Shown piece by piece: positions 1-11,466 of a stretch of 64,000 nucleotides of DNA. The notes below the pieces were generated by a model. It did not search any database. It saw nothing but the letters and a program-made list of their open reading frames with translations, and was not told the origin of the DNA. The stretch comes from Celoporthe dispersa (lineage: Eukaryota; Ascomycota; Sordariomycetes; Diaporthales; Cryphonectriaceae). How positions within the stretch are numbered: the first letter of the stretch is position 1; each line of letters opens with the position of its first letter. The stretch is taken from contig WAID01000015.1 of NCBI GenBank assembly GCA_016584495.1, positions 1-64,000 of the forward strand, given 5' to 3'. The position numbers were made by a program, and so were the translations under genes.

Positions 1-96
1 TCAGCTGCGTGCTCTGAAAGAATACCTAAAACGAAGGCCACCTGCCAGCAGCTCCTCCAGACATACGGGAGCCATCGCCTTCTCTTTCCGCTAACT

Positions 97-233
97 CCCT
101 GACCCTAACCCTGACCCTACCCTACCCTGAACCCTGACCCTGACCCTGACCCTAACCCTGACCCTAACCCTGACCCTGACCCTGACCCTAACCCTGACCC
201 TAACCCTGACCCTGACCCTGACCCTAACCCTGA
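97..233. repeat. Telomere-like CCCTAA/CCCTGA array
   Basis: About 23 head-to-tail hexamers, mixing CCCTAA (the C-rich form of the common fungal telomere repeat TTAGGG) with the variant CCCTGA, plus a few irregular units. The C-rich strand reads inward from the left, as expected for a left chromosome end. However, 96 bases of non-telomeric sequence precede it and the units are degenerate, so this is an interstitial or subtelomeric array rather than a clean cap. Confidence 0.85.
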
Positions 234-1890
234 AAGAGAGTTAATAGATTTAGCAGAGCCTAATATTAAGGATAATTATAATTGATTAGCAAAAATATCT
301 TAGCTATAGCAGCTAAGTAGTTCAGAACTATACGAATATCCAATATAATAAGTGCCTACTAATAAGAGAATAATATATTTATATTGAAAGCAATTAATAT
401 AGCTTATATACTAAGACTAGTATTCTAGTCTAATTAAGAATCTCTTACTGCTTACTAGAGCAAATAGATATTAAGCGGATTATTTAGATAAAGTATATTC
501 AATTAATTCTTAAATAAGGATATTTATATAAAGAATGCCTTTAGGATATTATTAATCTTACTCTTGATACTTATAGATAATAGAACTTTTATATTAGAGC
601 TTTTTTTATAAGACAAACTATTTCTGTATTAGCAATTGAGAAGCAGTAATTCTATAGCTCTAGAGCTATTCTCTTAGCTTTTATTGCTTCGAATTCTTTT
701 ATAGCGAGAACTCTATCCGATAAACTTAATTAAGCTATCAATTGGAGAGAAAAGATGGAAAAGTTTCGAATATGCGAGAAAGATTGAGCAATAGGAAGCT
801 TAATACAAGCGAGTCTAGATTAATATTCAGAGGAATGAAGAATAGAATATTACTGCTAAAGCTACCCGATAAAGATATTAATTGCAATAATAAGAAGGAT
901 AATAATGAAACTTGCATAAGCTAGAGACAATAATACCAAAGATAATAGTAGAGTATTTGCTGAATAGTAATAAGGATTGATCTAAAAGAGTATAGTATAC
1001 TGGTTTAATTATTATGCGGATAATAGTTCAAAAGGTGATTGCAATAGATTTTTTATTCTATAATTATATTTTGGTTTTTTCTCAATTCTTATTATCTAAA
1101 TAAGTATAGCATATTATAATCATAATCGCAATTTTGGTTTGAAAATTGCTAGAGAAGGAATATTATAATAGCTAGTAAAGTAGATTTCAGGATATGGAAT
1201 ATAAGTGGGTTCTGAAATCGTTCAGATATAAGAGTGCAGCCTCTATTTATTTTTTTCTATACTTAGAGAAAAAAATAATAAGCAATCTTCCCTTCTTTTC
1301 TCAATTTGAGCTTTCTGGATAGATCTAAGGCAGGCTTTTTATCCTGACCTTATGCATGTATAGCCTTCGTTTGTTGTCGTCCTTGTGACCGATTCAGCAT
1401 GCTTGGGTTGCATGAGCCTTTGCTTATTGCCTTGATATTTGTCCTTTCGTACGACGGCGCCCGAGGTTCTGGTTTACTGTATATAATTTGAATATATTAA
1501 TATAATAAGCTCTTATAGCTAGATTATTACTAATCTAATCAATTCTGCTAGATTGATAAGCTTTGCTTATCTTATCTATTCAAGAATATTTAAAAAATCG
1601 CTGCTAGTTTTATTGTCTTTATATATAAGCTACTAAGAGATAGGAAAGAAGCTGAAAACGGAATCTGTATTGCTTTATTGAGTATTTCTTTCTTTATATA
1701 TTTTTTTCTTTATTTTAGCTAGAAACTATTAATAAAGTCTAATTTCAGATTTTTATTGAAGTCTATCTTTTGTAAATGAAATGGTCTGTGCACATTTATA
1801 TAGAGTTTTCAATAAAGTCTAATAGACTTCATCGCTTTTTTATAGACAAGATTCAAAGAGTTGCTTTCTCGATAAGCGTTTGGTGGAGAC
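234..1890. other. AT-rich gene-free subtelomeric stretch
   Basis: Very AT-rich, TA-dinucleotide-rich sequence with no open frame resembling a protein. The composition is what RIP leaves behind in ascomycete repeats. I see no recognisable transposon protein. The abrupt change to normal composition near 3.3 kb marks the edge of the repeat zone. Confidence 0.6.
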
Positions 1891-1896
1891 AGGGGC

Positions 1897-2060
1897 TTGT
1901 CTTATCAACAAGGGTCTATCCCATCAATAAGGGTTTGTCCCATCAACAAGAGTCTATCCTATCAATAGAGGTTTATCCTATCAATAAGGGTCTGTTCTAT
2001 CAATAGAGATTTGTCTCATTAGAAGATAAGAGTTTGTTCCATCGATAAGAGTTTGTCTTA
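1897..2060. repeat. 19-bp minisatellite (AGGGTYTRTCCCATCAATA-like)
   Basis: At least five consecutive diverged copies of a 19-bp unit, recognisable by TCTATCCCATCAATA-like cores. A second block of the same unit lies at about 2237-2380, and a few copies recur at 2545-2615. Differences between copies are mostly C/T and G/A transitions, as RIP would produce. Confidence 0.75.
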
Positions 2061-2560
2061 TTAAAAGATAGGAGTTTGTTCTATTAAGTATTATTATTCC
2101 ATATACGCATGCTAAGATAAATCAAGCTTTATACTTGCGCCTTTTTTTTTTGAATAAACTTTCTTAATCCAATTGGATTAAGGAAGTAGTTACTTGAGAT
2201 TGAAATATAAATTCGAGATTAATCATAGAATATAGAGATCTATCTTATTAATAGGAGTCTATCCCATTAATAAGAATCTATTCTATCAATAAGAGTCTAT
2301 CCTATTAATAAAGATTTATTCCATTAAGAGATAAAAGTTTATCCTATTAATAAGAGTTTGTCTTATTAAGAGATAAGAGTTTATTCTATTAAGTATTATT
2401 ATTCTGTATACGCATACTAAGATAAATAAAGCTTTATTTGCGTCTTTTTTTTTTTTTTGAATAAACTTTCTTAATCCAATTGGATTAAGAAAATAATTAT
2501 TTGAGATTGAAATATAAATTCGAGATTAACTATAGAGTATAGAGATCTATCCTATTAATA
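2060..2560. repeat. Two copies of a ~305-bp tandem repeat
   Basis: The segment from TAAGTATTATTATTC (2085) through the poly-T tract and the palindromic TCCAATTGGA motif recurs 305 bases downstream (2390), followed by the same minisatellite block. The copies differ mainly by transitions. No coding content is visible. Confidence 0.75.
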
Positions 2561-2950
2561 AAGGTCTATCCTATCAATAGGGGTTTGTCCCATTAGGAGA
2601 TAGGGATTTGTCCCAAAAGTGTCTTATATTGGCGCGCGGGCAAAAGTGAGGCTCTGCCCTATCAAAACTGCTCTTAACAGATCATAGTGAGAGAAAAGGG
2701 TCAAAGTAGGATTGAAATGAAGTATATTGAGAAAAGAATATGTGTAGTTTGATTGCTGAATCGAGCGGATTAGAATGATATCTTTTTTATAAAGTTTGCT
2801 AGTGGTAGTAGCCTAATGTAGCTGATAGGGCTTATGCTAGCTGATAAGAATTGCTTCTGAATTTTCTCTAAGTTCCGATGCAATTCACTGTAACTCTGAC
2901 CCGAAAGCACTTAAGATTATAAGCAATGTAGCCAAATAGGAAACTAGCAT

Positions 2951-3192
2951 CTGAAGAGCTGGATATATAAGGGCACGATCAATATCTATAGACAAGATTT
3001 AAGTATATAGCTTTTCAGTCGTCAATCTAAGTGTTACCTCTGATACAAGTAATAGCCTCATTGCTAGTGATATATTGCAGAGATATTTAGATGTTTCCAG
3101 TATTCTTTTGGATTATATTTCGATATCGCTTTTGTTAATATAAACCCTTTGTGTACTTGTTGAATGCTAAAGCTACAGCAGTGCTCATTACA
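2951..3192 (+). mobile_element. 3' part of an LTR, same family as the solo LTR at 41.3-41.9 kb
   Basis: This segment aligns with 41608-41855. Both begin with CTGAAGAGCTGGATATATAA (a TATA-box-like motif), share TTCAGTCGTCAATCTAAGT and end in CAGTGCTCATTACA. The 5' boundary here is not resolved: the upstream sequence does not match the other copy. No flanking internal retrotransposon domain is visible. Confidence 0.7.
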
Positions 3193-3591
3193 ATTTATAT
3201 AAGCAAAGGAATTCTTTATTGACAAAAGCTAGTTATGGGTGAATGACAGAGTATAGGGACAAGTCTTTACACATTCACCCTGCATTACTATACACGCCCG
3301 ACTGTTGTCTATTGGCTCAGGCGCTAAACACCTTTATTTTCTCTGCGTTCGTCGCCTCTTCTTCTGAGGAAATAACAGACAGCTGAAAGCACCAAAATGG
3401 CATAATGCCTCTTTATATTCAATAGTTCAATTGATTCTTGCTAGGCCAACAATTGCAAACGCTCTTATCTCCGAGTGATTGTAAAGAGAGGTTATACTCT
3501 TATGTCTGAACGACTTCAGAACTCATTTATATTTCATGTCCTGAGATGCACTCTACTAGCTACCACAACAATAGTATTTTCTATAAAAATT

Positions 3592-5485
3592 TCAATCCTC
3601 TGTCGCTGCAGCTAAGTTAGGTTTTATACACTGCTGATCTAACAAATTTTCCACTTTATGAATCTTATACGCGATGCCTTCATTCTTCTCCCAAATTTTA
3701 AGAAGTTTCAAACCTAACCAAATTGCATTCTGACTTTTAGAATGTTGCGCTGCGGATAATTCAGGAACTTGAAATGTAGCAGCTAGCATCATAGTCAAAT
3801 AGAAAACACCAGTCGCAGTTTCTAGAAGCATCAAATGTCGATTGTGCATCAGAGGTTCGGCAGAATAAATACCCAAGACAGCATAGTGGATTGACTTCAT
3901 TGCTCTGCGAACTGTGCTTGCACGTTCACTCTCCGAATGATAACAATCCATCAGGTCGCGGCTTGTGAAAAGCCTCACGATATACGACCAGTGCAGAATC
4001 GTTTGTAAAGCGTAAAACTGTGTCCGGAGAAAAGCTTTATGTGGATCTAGATGTGGAATTAAGTAGATTTCTTCTAGACCTTGGGATTCGTAGTCTGGAA
4101 GGTGAAGTAGAAATGCAACAGGAGCAGCAAGAGTAGCATGCCACTGCAGCATCTGATTCGATATTTCATCGACAACCGACGGTGCGAAAACCATAAAGGT
4201 ATGGTCGGAATTCATGCCATTCCGCGGGTTGGAATAGATGCGTCGGAGCGCGATTTCGGACAGAAACCAAAACATGCCGGGTTCGTCGTAGTTACTGAGC
4301 GGGAGCGGGACATTGTCCACTCGGTTCTGCAATAGATGTCCACTTTGGGATACGTAAGGTTGCAGCTGGAACTCAATCAAGTAACAGGCCCAAAGTGCTC
4401 GATGGTATTGCTCACGCGCCGGACTGTTCTCTGGAAATAGCTTTGGAAGTGAAAGCAGGATAGTGATTTTGTATGAGGCAGCTTGAATAGCTCCATGAGC
4501 TTGTAGTGGCCTCAGCCAATGAAGCCAGCAGAATGCCTCAAAGATGTGACATTGGACCAAAAGAAGGTCATTAGGTGAGCGTTGCTCAGCGTCGAGAAGG
4601 CGACATCCAGCTTGGAAATAATCGATACCAGGCAAATTTTCGTCGTTGGTATAATGGCTCTGCCTGGATATCTCGCCCAATGCTAGCATAAAGAGCGCCA
4701 GCGATGCTTCGAGGCCGTTGTCCTTGAATTTTCTCTCGGCATTACGTGCAGTGATTGCAGCACAGTCGTGTTGTTCGATTATAGGACAAAACGGCAATGC
4801 TTCTGCGATGAAGATACGCTGCAGCTGCCAACATTTCCAAGAGCTGAGGTCAAGTTCGTGGATTTCCTTGCAAGGTTTTGAGAATAGGCTGTCTCCTTGC
4901 TGCTTTAGCATCTCGAGCTGCTCTTCAGCGTTATCGGGACGAAACGGCTCCAGGGGGGAAAGGACAAGCTTGCCCTGCAAGCTGAGCGAGGTTATTGAGG
5001 TGAAGGCCGTACTCGAAGTGGACAACTGGAGTGGGGTGTCGGATTAGAGTTGCGTCCGGTGTCTCGTGATGACTTGGAGGTCTAGAAGCGTGACAAGGGC
5101 TTGATCGGCCCCGAAGGTCCCGCGACAATAATTGCTCGATGCGTTTCAGTCGGCGCACGACATCTTCGTTATAGTCCACTTTATCTGTGTTGTCACGTGT
5201 GCGCCTGGTAACATAGATTGAGTTGATACGTCAAAATCAGAAATGACTATACATTTGCAGCAAGATTACTTACTCATCTGCCGGCCGTCTTCTATAAACA
5301 CATTCGATCCCAAGCTGAGAGCAAAACGAGCATGTTGGGCGCGCTGCATCACATCTCGTGCGTCTGGATCGACACACCTCACAGGCAACCGCAACCCGCT
5401 TCTTGGGGTAGCTGATCTTGTTTCGCCGCTTTGGCGGTGGAGACCGTTCGTCTGGAATATCTTCAAAAGTAGTGTCGCCCTCCAT
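3592..5485 (-). CDS. Zn(II)2Cys6 transcription factor
   Basis: Probable nuclear DNA-binding regulator. Exon 1 (5485-5274) starts at the ATG at 5485 and encodes a basic stretch and the binuclear zinc cluster CxxCx6Cx5-6CxxCx6-8C (begins CEVCRSRRTRCD). An intron at 5273-5205 (GTAAGT..CCAG) joins in frame to a linker reading RLKRIEQLL, a short coiled-coil-like segment. The rest (to 3592) is a long fungal-TF-like regulatory region. Between about 5094 and 5025 the frame changes by one base: either a poorly marked intron or one extra base in the G4 run at 5033-5036. It is divergent from the sugar transporter at 5931, and the shared promoter carries CGG palindromes, so it probably regulates that gene and perhaps itself. 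The target pathway is inferred. Confidence 0.85.
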
Positions 5486-5543
5486 AGGTGACTTGTGTTC
5501 CTAGATTATAGAGGCTCAATAAACACTGCAAGGTGAGCGAGTA

Positions 5544-5600
5544 TGTCCAGCGGAGTCTCGGTTTATAAACCGAGGGAAGAGCGGAGAGCGTTGTATTCGA
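5544..5600. promoter_or_regulatory. Candidate regulator site 1 (palindrome CTCGGTTTATAAACCGAG)
   Basis: A perfect 18-bp palindrome at 5557-5574 sits in a 57-bp block that recurs 140 bp downstream. The block also has CGGAG triplets on either side. Zn(II)2Cys6 factors bind paired CGG triplets, and the block lies between the divergent regulator and transporter genes. Binding is inferred. Confidence 0.6.
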
Positions 5601-5683
5601 AGTATGAGCTATAGAATCTTCCCATCCTAGTGCTGTACTTTTCCACGTGCCTGCTTCAGGCCCGTGACTCAGATTTCTAAGGA

Positions 5684-5740
5684 TGTGCAGCGGAGTCTCG
5701 GTTCACCGACCGAGGGGAGAGCGGAGACCGTTACATTCGG
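5684..5740. promoter_or_regulatory. Candidate regulator site 2 (second copy of the CGG block)
   Basis: Repeat of the 5544-5600 block (GCAGCGGAGTCTCGGTT shared, then ACCGAGGG-like and GAGCGGAGA). Its palindrome is imperfect (CTCGGTTCACCGACCGAG). Conservation of the flanks as well as the core suggests a duplicated regulatory module in this divergent promoter. Confidence 0.55.
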
Positions 5741-5930
5741 ATAATAATAGCCAAATCATCTTCCCCGCGCACTAATGCACCCCGGATTTATGGGGCTTGT
5801 GGGTAAGGTACAGTAGGCTTTGAGATGAAATTTTGTGTTTGTGTTTGTTGATATTGGAGCTTTATCGCGCTGTGAACTTCAATCTTCCAAAGTTCTTTCA
5901 GAGCGGTCGTGCCCTTGGTATCAGAACAAA

Positions 5931-8138
5931 ATGCAAAGCAGTTATAATTGGAATGAAATTCAGCCATCAAACAAGTGGCTAATACTTTCGAAGCAAAAGA
6001 GGTTTGCGCTATGGGCACTCTACACATCAATCGGCTCTATGATGCTGGGTAGGTCCCTCAAATTCTCCTATTTTGATCGAAGCTGATAGCTGCAAAGGAT
6101 TTGATTTTGGAATAGCCGGGACAGCAACCGCAATGCCCGCCTTTCAACAGGTTATGGGTAGACCTTGGCCATCTGAAGCCTCTGGCTATTTGATTCCAGC
6201 AACTGTATTCATAATCTCTATTTTTTTATATTCTCTATAGAAGAACTGATTATATGCTCTTTCAGATCCAGTCTGCATGGACGGCCGTTTCGACCGCTGG
6301 CGAGATTATCGGCGTCCTTGTCTCAGGACATATCATGGATCGAATAGGGAGAAAGCACACAATTCTAAGTATATGAGTCACATCCTGGAGCCCCTTGTTC
6401 TATAGTGCTCGGCGACTTATTTTTGACTCACTACAGTTGGATCCGTTTTCACTGCCGTCGGAGTCGCTATGCAAGTTGCAAGCCATGAATGGAAGCTTTT
6501 TCTGAGCGGCAGGCTGGTCAATGGTATGTTTCCTAAACATCCAGTACTTTTACGAGATCTCATAGCATACCCAGGGGTCGGTTTCGGAATTGTCTATGTC
6601 ATTGCTCCCGTGTGGATCGGAGAGAATGTACGCCCTGAACTTCGCGGTCTCTTCCTCTGCATCATGAACGGTTCCATTGTCTTCGCTCAATTTTTGTTAG
6701 CGTAAGTCTGTCCTACGATGAATCAGAAATTTCTTCAACATTACTGATTGAACCAGACTCACCGCATACGGAACCAATAAGATTCAAGGAACATGGTCGT
6801 ACCAAACTCTTGTTGTCCTACAATTCGGTTTCGTAGCTGCACTTCTCTTGGGATACCCCTTCTTCCCCGAGTCTCCGTATCTCTTATTGAAGAAGTGTCA
6901 AGGAGAAGAGGCCCGAAAATCCCTAACACGCATTCACGGCAGCAAAGACCAAGCGCTGATCGATGCGGAGTTGTCGCGCATGAAGAAGTCGATTGAAGTA
7001 AGCGTAGGCCTCGAGGCTGTCGCTGGGATGGACGGGCCACCAATCATTCAAGTATGGAAGAAATCCAATTTGGTATGCCTTCGTCCATTTTTGATTAATG
7101 ATATTCAGACACTAAAATGCCGCGCAGAGACGTACACTCATCTCTCTCTTGCCACCTATGGCTCAACAATTCATTGGAGCTGCCTTCGTCATTAGTAAGG
7201 TTTGAGGAATCATCCTTCACCTGCATAGCAGCTAACTGTTAATTTAGCTTACGTTACGTATTTTCTAAGTCTCCTGGGCATCAATGATTATTTTACGGTC
7301 TCTGTCGCACTATACGTGGTCATGCTCGTCAGCAATCTGAGCGCCTTTCCCTTCATTGAGGTAGCCGGGAGGCGTCCGTTACTAGTATATGGGATGGTGA
7401 CTTTGACAGTGATCCAACTGGTACGTCTTTTCGATGTGTCAACACAAAGAACCGCTGCCAATAATGTGTTTTTAGATTATGGGAATCATGGGTTGCATAT
7501 CCAGCCCGGTAGCTCTTTGGGTTATCCTTGTTTGTATCTTTCTCTGGTAATTTTGATTCCCCTCGTATCGTTGAGTGATATTCAGACAATTGACATTGGT
7601 TCAGGGCGCTCGTCTACCAAGTCAGTATCGGAGCTGTTGGTTTTGCTCTAGCTTCGGAGGTTGCTTCGCCGCCTATGAGACCCGCGACATTATCATTGGT
7701 CGGCGTTACTCAAGGTCTAAGGTATGTACAAATTACATCAGTCTCATGGCTTTTCGAATTGTAAATCGATTTTTAATACCCAGCAGTGGCTGGATCATAG
7801 GCTTTGTTACTCCTTACATGATCAATCCGGACGCCGGGAACCTCGGCGCAAAAGTGGGCTTCGTTTTCGCTGGCTTAGGGATTCCTCTATGCGCGACCTT
7901 CTATTTCGCCATCCCGGAAACACTCGGTTTGAGCTTTTCGGATGTGAGTCGTAGTATTGAAACTCCGATGTCAAATTAAATCTGACCATTTCCGTAGATG
8001 GACTATCTCTTTGCTGAAAAAGTCAGCCCAAGACACTTTCAGAAAGCCATTAATGAGCATCGTCGAATCATTGATCATATGGAACTAGTTGATCAAGATC
8101 TGAAGGGTTACGAGACAACGGTAATTCACGTTGATTAG
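5931..8138 (+). CDS. MFS sugar (alpha-glucoside/hexose-type) transporter
   Basis: Twelve-TM plasma-membrane sugar:proton symporter family. The gene is a chain of about ten exons whose splices I could follow with phases preserved. Landmarks in order: MMLGFDFGIAGTA (TM1), DRIGRK (loop 2-3 signature), SGRLVNGVGFG, PESPYLL, QQFIGAAF, EVAGRRPLLVYG (loop 8-9 signature), PMRPATLSLVG, and PETLGLSFSDMDYLF near the C-terminus. The start at 5931 gives a short cytosolic N-terminus ahead of KQKRFALWALY. Family motifs resemble maltose/alpha-glucoside permeases more than high-affinity hexose carriers, but the substrate is not determinable. It is divergent from the Zn2Cys6 regulator and shares its CGG-palindrome promoter. 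No disruption seen. Confidence 0.88.
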
Positions 8139-8549
8139 CCCTTGGTATTCTGTGAATCGCTTCTAACCGCTGAGTGGGTTACAACCTGGTACAAAGGTGA
8201 AGACTTTTGGGAGAATGAGTACTGTCTAAAGGTCTTTTCGTATTGGTAAGCTAGGATAGCGCAATGGAGACAGCTTCATTTGCAATAGCTAAGACTACAA
8301 TTTTGGGCTTCGGTACGGTAAGGCTTCTAGAATTCGCTAGTAGGAAGGAAACACTAATACACCTTCTTCGCCACGGTATTATATACTTCTCAGTAAATTA
8401 CTCTGGTTCAATTTTGATTTGGTTTTCCCAGACCCCAGTAACACTACAACCACCGCACACAAAGATTGACTACATATCAAGACTAATAGGTGACTCGTAT
8501 ATATTAAAAGATTGCGGAAGTTTACAAGCACCATCATATCGCTCCTATT
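8139..8549. other. Convergent intergenic stretch
   Basis: Lies between the converging transporter and PhyH genes. No gene is seen; presumably both 3' UTRs. Confidence 0.5.
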
Positions 8550-9670
8550 CTACGAACAAGTATTCTCTTTACCTGACTCATTTGCCCCAAAAACGTAACC
8601 CATCCTGATCCCTTTCGGTAGCATGCTCAAGTATCCCTTGTTAGCACTGCTAAAGCTTGGGTTGAACCTGACATCCTTATGATCGAGGTCTTCAGCCACA
8701 AAATGTGCATTGTACACAACCGGGCTACTCTCTCTTTTGGCCCAATCCTTGATAAGCTTCTCCGCAGAAGTATGAACAACCACCTTGGCTGGGCATTGGT
8801 ACCACCATGGTGTGTGGACAAAAGCCAGCATAATTCGAGCCTCGGTAGCAGGGTTTGGCAGACCGGCATGCCACAGCCGCAGGTCGCGGATAACCACCGA
8901 TCCTTTCTCGACAGTGGGTTGGATAGGCGGAGCCCATTGCCGTCGTTCTTCGAGCAGCTTGTCACGGATGCCAAAATCCAACTCCAATGTTCTGTCGTAT
9001 TCAGCCCCATTCTCGATCTCGCGGCAGTTGCGGTGATCGCGGAACGAAGTGTCGCGGTGAGAACCAAGCCAGAGCTCCGTTGACCCATTGGCGGGGGGAG
9101 ACGTTGGAGAGGTAGTAGTTTGTCACGATAGCGAAGGGAAACATAGCATGGTTGAAGGTCAAATCCGCGTGAACACGCTGGCGGGCACCGCCGAAGCCTC
9201 CCAAAGCGGTGTTCCCGTTGACGTAGTTCACCCGAGGACTGGGGCCCAAGACGGCAGAGATGACGGTACAGGCGGGCTCGTTGGCCCAGATATCGGTATA
9301 CATCAGCTCGGACTTTAGGGGAGGGCCCTGGGACATGTTGCCAGTAGGTCTACCATCGATCGAGTTCTGGAACAGAATTAATTTTCATTTTTGCTTCGAG
9401 TATGTTCATGGGCATCTGGAAACTCACATCGTTGAAATGCGTCGTTGGAAGCTTGGCCATAGCCTCGGCTTCGCTACTGAGGATTGAGTTCAGTTTATGA
9501 ACGTGTTCGATATCCACAGCGTTCGCTAGGACCGCCAGGCCATCCCGATGCATTGCAGACACTGCTGCTCCGACATGTGCCTCAGTAATTTTGCCTGAGG
9601 TGCGCTCTTCATCACTGAGTTCGATGATGACTGGTTTCTGAAATTTGTAATGTGTATTTGCGTGTGACAT
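8550..9670 (-). CDS. PhyH-family Fe(II)/2-oxoglutarate dioxygenase, with a one-base frameshift
   Basis: Phytanoyl-CoA-dioxygenase-like oxygenase. Exon 1 is 9670-9428; the intron 9427-9367 (GTGAGT..CCAG) joins in frame to NSIDGRPTGNMSQGP. The iron site is visible as H-A-D in RQRVHADLTF, and the distal His as RDLRLWHAGLPN, with the family motif NGSTELWLGSH between them. The frame breaks just before that motif, where + strand 9093-9098 has six G. With five, the protein reads NVSPANGSTELW and is fully open; exon 2 (9366-8550) is 3n+1 long. So either a sequencing/assembly error or a fresh null allele. It is divergent from the Gfo/Idh gene at 10057. The substrate is unknown; a role in the same catabolic cluster is inferred. 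Confidence 0.8.
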
Positions 9671-9833
9671 TTTGCAATGTTGATGCATAGAATGACTTTG
9701 GGTTTCGCCATCCGTATTTTCTATTATCAGCGAACTTGCAAAGTAATAGACCTTTATAAGCAACAAATCCTTTGCGTAAACAGAGTTTTCAATTGTCGAT
9801 TAACCCTTTTCCCGTTTTAGTTGCATATGCGGC

Positions 9834-9876
9834 CTCGGTTGATCGGCTGTGTGAATATCGTCGGTTGCCCAACCGA
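9834..9876. promoter_or_regulatory. Candidate regulator site 3 (CGGTTG-CC-CAACCG)
   Basis: A six-base inverted repeat, CGGTTG..CAACCG at 9862-9875, is followed by AG to give the same AACCGAG half-site seen at 5557-5574. A further CTCGGTT lies at 9834-9840. The site is within the divergent PhyH and Gfo/Idh promoter (9671-10056), which otherwise shows no gene. Confidence 0.5.
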
Positions 9877-10056
9877 GCTTCCGATCCGCACGCTGCGGTA
9901 ATAATTAAACCCGTGTCACACCGCAAGAAGCATAAAAGCCCGGAGCTGCTTTGTGATACACCTTCTTAAAGCCACTGGATTTCACATTAAGACAAGGCAT
10001 CTGCTTTTCACTAAGAATATCCGTCCTCGCATTTATTAAGCATAAGAGCCTACAAG

Positions 10057-11284
10057 ATGTCTACTACGATCGGAGTTGCACTCCTTGGTGCAGGCAACTT
10101 TGCACGCGATGGTAAGGACAAAAAATAATTAAACAGCAGCTGGTCGCTAAAAATGCTAATATATACTATTAGAGCATCTGCCAGCAATTCAAGCTTGCGA
10201 CGTATTTGACCTCAAGGCTGTCTACTCTCGCTCGCAAACCTCCGCCAAAGCCATAGCGTCCGAAGCAGAGTCTTCAGTAGACGTATACTACGACAGCCCA
10301 GGAATGCAGGGTTTCTCTCTAGATGACTTGCTAAAAAGAAAAGATATATCGGCAGTCATCATCTGTCTGCCGATCACCATCCAGCCAGATGCTATTCGCA
10401 AAGCGATCGAGGCAGGCAAACATATTCTCAGCGAGAAACCCATCGCTAAGAACCTCGCAACTGGTGTCTCACTGCTACGTTGGTACACATCACAAATCAA
10501 TCCACCTATCTGGAGCGTCGCGGAGAATTTTCGATTCATCAAGCCTCTAGAGTATAGCACGGAGAAGCTGAGGGAGATTGGAGGGCAGGTGGTGACTTTC
10601 CGCTCTAACTTCTATACGTTAATCAAGGATGATGATAAGTATTTCAATACGGAATGTAAGTACGCCTTGAAATTTATACATATATGCTAGAATAACTTGC
10701 TGATATTTGTTAGGGCGCAAGGTTCCTGAATACCAAGGGGGATTCCTTCTTGATGGCGGCGTGCACTTTGTGGCAGGGTTGAGATATATGCTAGCGGCTG
10801 TGGGCGAAGATATCAAAGACTTGGCTGCATTTACCAGTTTGCAGCAGAAGAAGCTTCCGCCAGTTGACACTCTGCACGGAGTAGCGAGGACGCAAAACGG
10901 AGCCGGGATCCTCTGCCTCTCCTATGGAACTGAGTTCAAGTCCGGAGTCGAGCTCGAGGTAGGTTAATACTTCCACATATTGAGACTGAAGAAATTGTGA
11001 TTGATTGCATGTAGGTCGTCACCGATAAAGGTTCTGTGGCGTGGAACGGACTGACAGTGACGGTTACGACGAAGTCTATCAGTGGAGAGAAGGCGAAGGA
11101 GGCTAAAGATTTCTCGTACGACTCAGGTGTCAGAGCCGAGATTGTGGCTTTTGGCCAAAGTATAAACTCCGGCAAAGCTGATTCACGTCAGACGCCTATA
11201 CAGGCGCTGAAAGACTTGGAAGCACTTCAGAAACTGCTTCTGTCAGGGGAATCTAATGGAAGTCCACAGAGTACTGAGCTCTAG
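10057..11284 (+). CDS. Gfo/Idh/MocA-family NAD(P)-dependent oxidoreductase
   Basis: Cytosolic dehydrogenase family acting on sugars, inositols or related polyols. Exons 10057-10111, 10173-10655, 10714-10958 and 11015-11284 give an intact 350-residue protein, a usual length for the family. The N-terminus VALLGAGNFARD is a Rossmann GxGxxx nucleotide site. SEKPIAKN is the family EKP motif, whose Lys is a catalytic residue. LLDGGVHFVAGLRYM holds the GGxxxH catalytic signature. It is divergent from the PhyH gene, with a candidate regulator palindrome between them. With the transporter and PhyH genes this suggests uptake and oxidative breakdown of one compound; the substrate cannot be named. Confidence 0.88.
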
Positions 11285-11466
11285 AGTTCAACGTTTATAT
11301 AATAGAAATTACTTTGTCTGTTGTTCGTACTAATTAATGCGAGGAAGAGAAGAAGCGTAGCTATATAATCTATAGAGTTCCCGAGTTTTATAAATCTAAG
11401 CACTTCCTTTCCGATCACCCACTATTCCGATCACTCTAATCAGCCACACCGCCTTTTCAACCACCT

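Noticed and set aside
97..233. True chromosome end (telomere cap)
   Set aside because: Non-telomeric sequence lies outside the array and units are degenerate; more likely interstitial or subtelomeric.
1897..2600. CRISPR-like repeat-spacer array
   Set aside because: Units are contiguous 19-bp tandem repeats without unique spacers, in a fungal genome.
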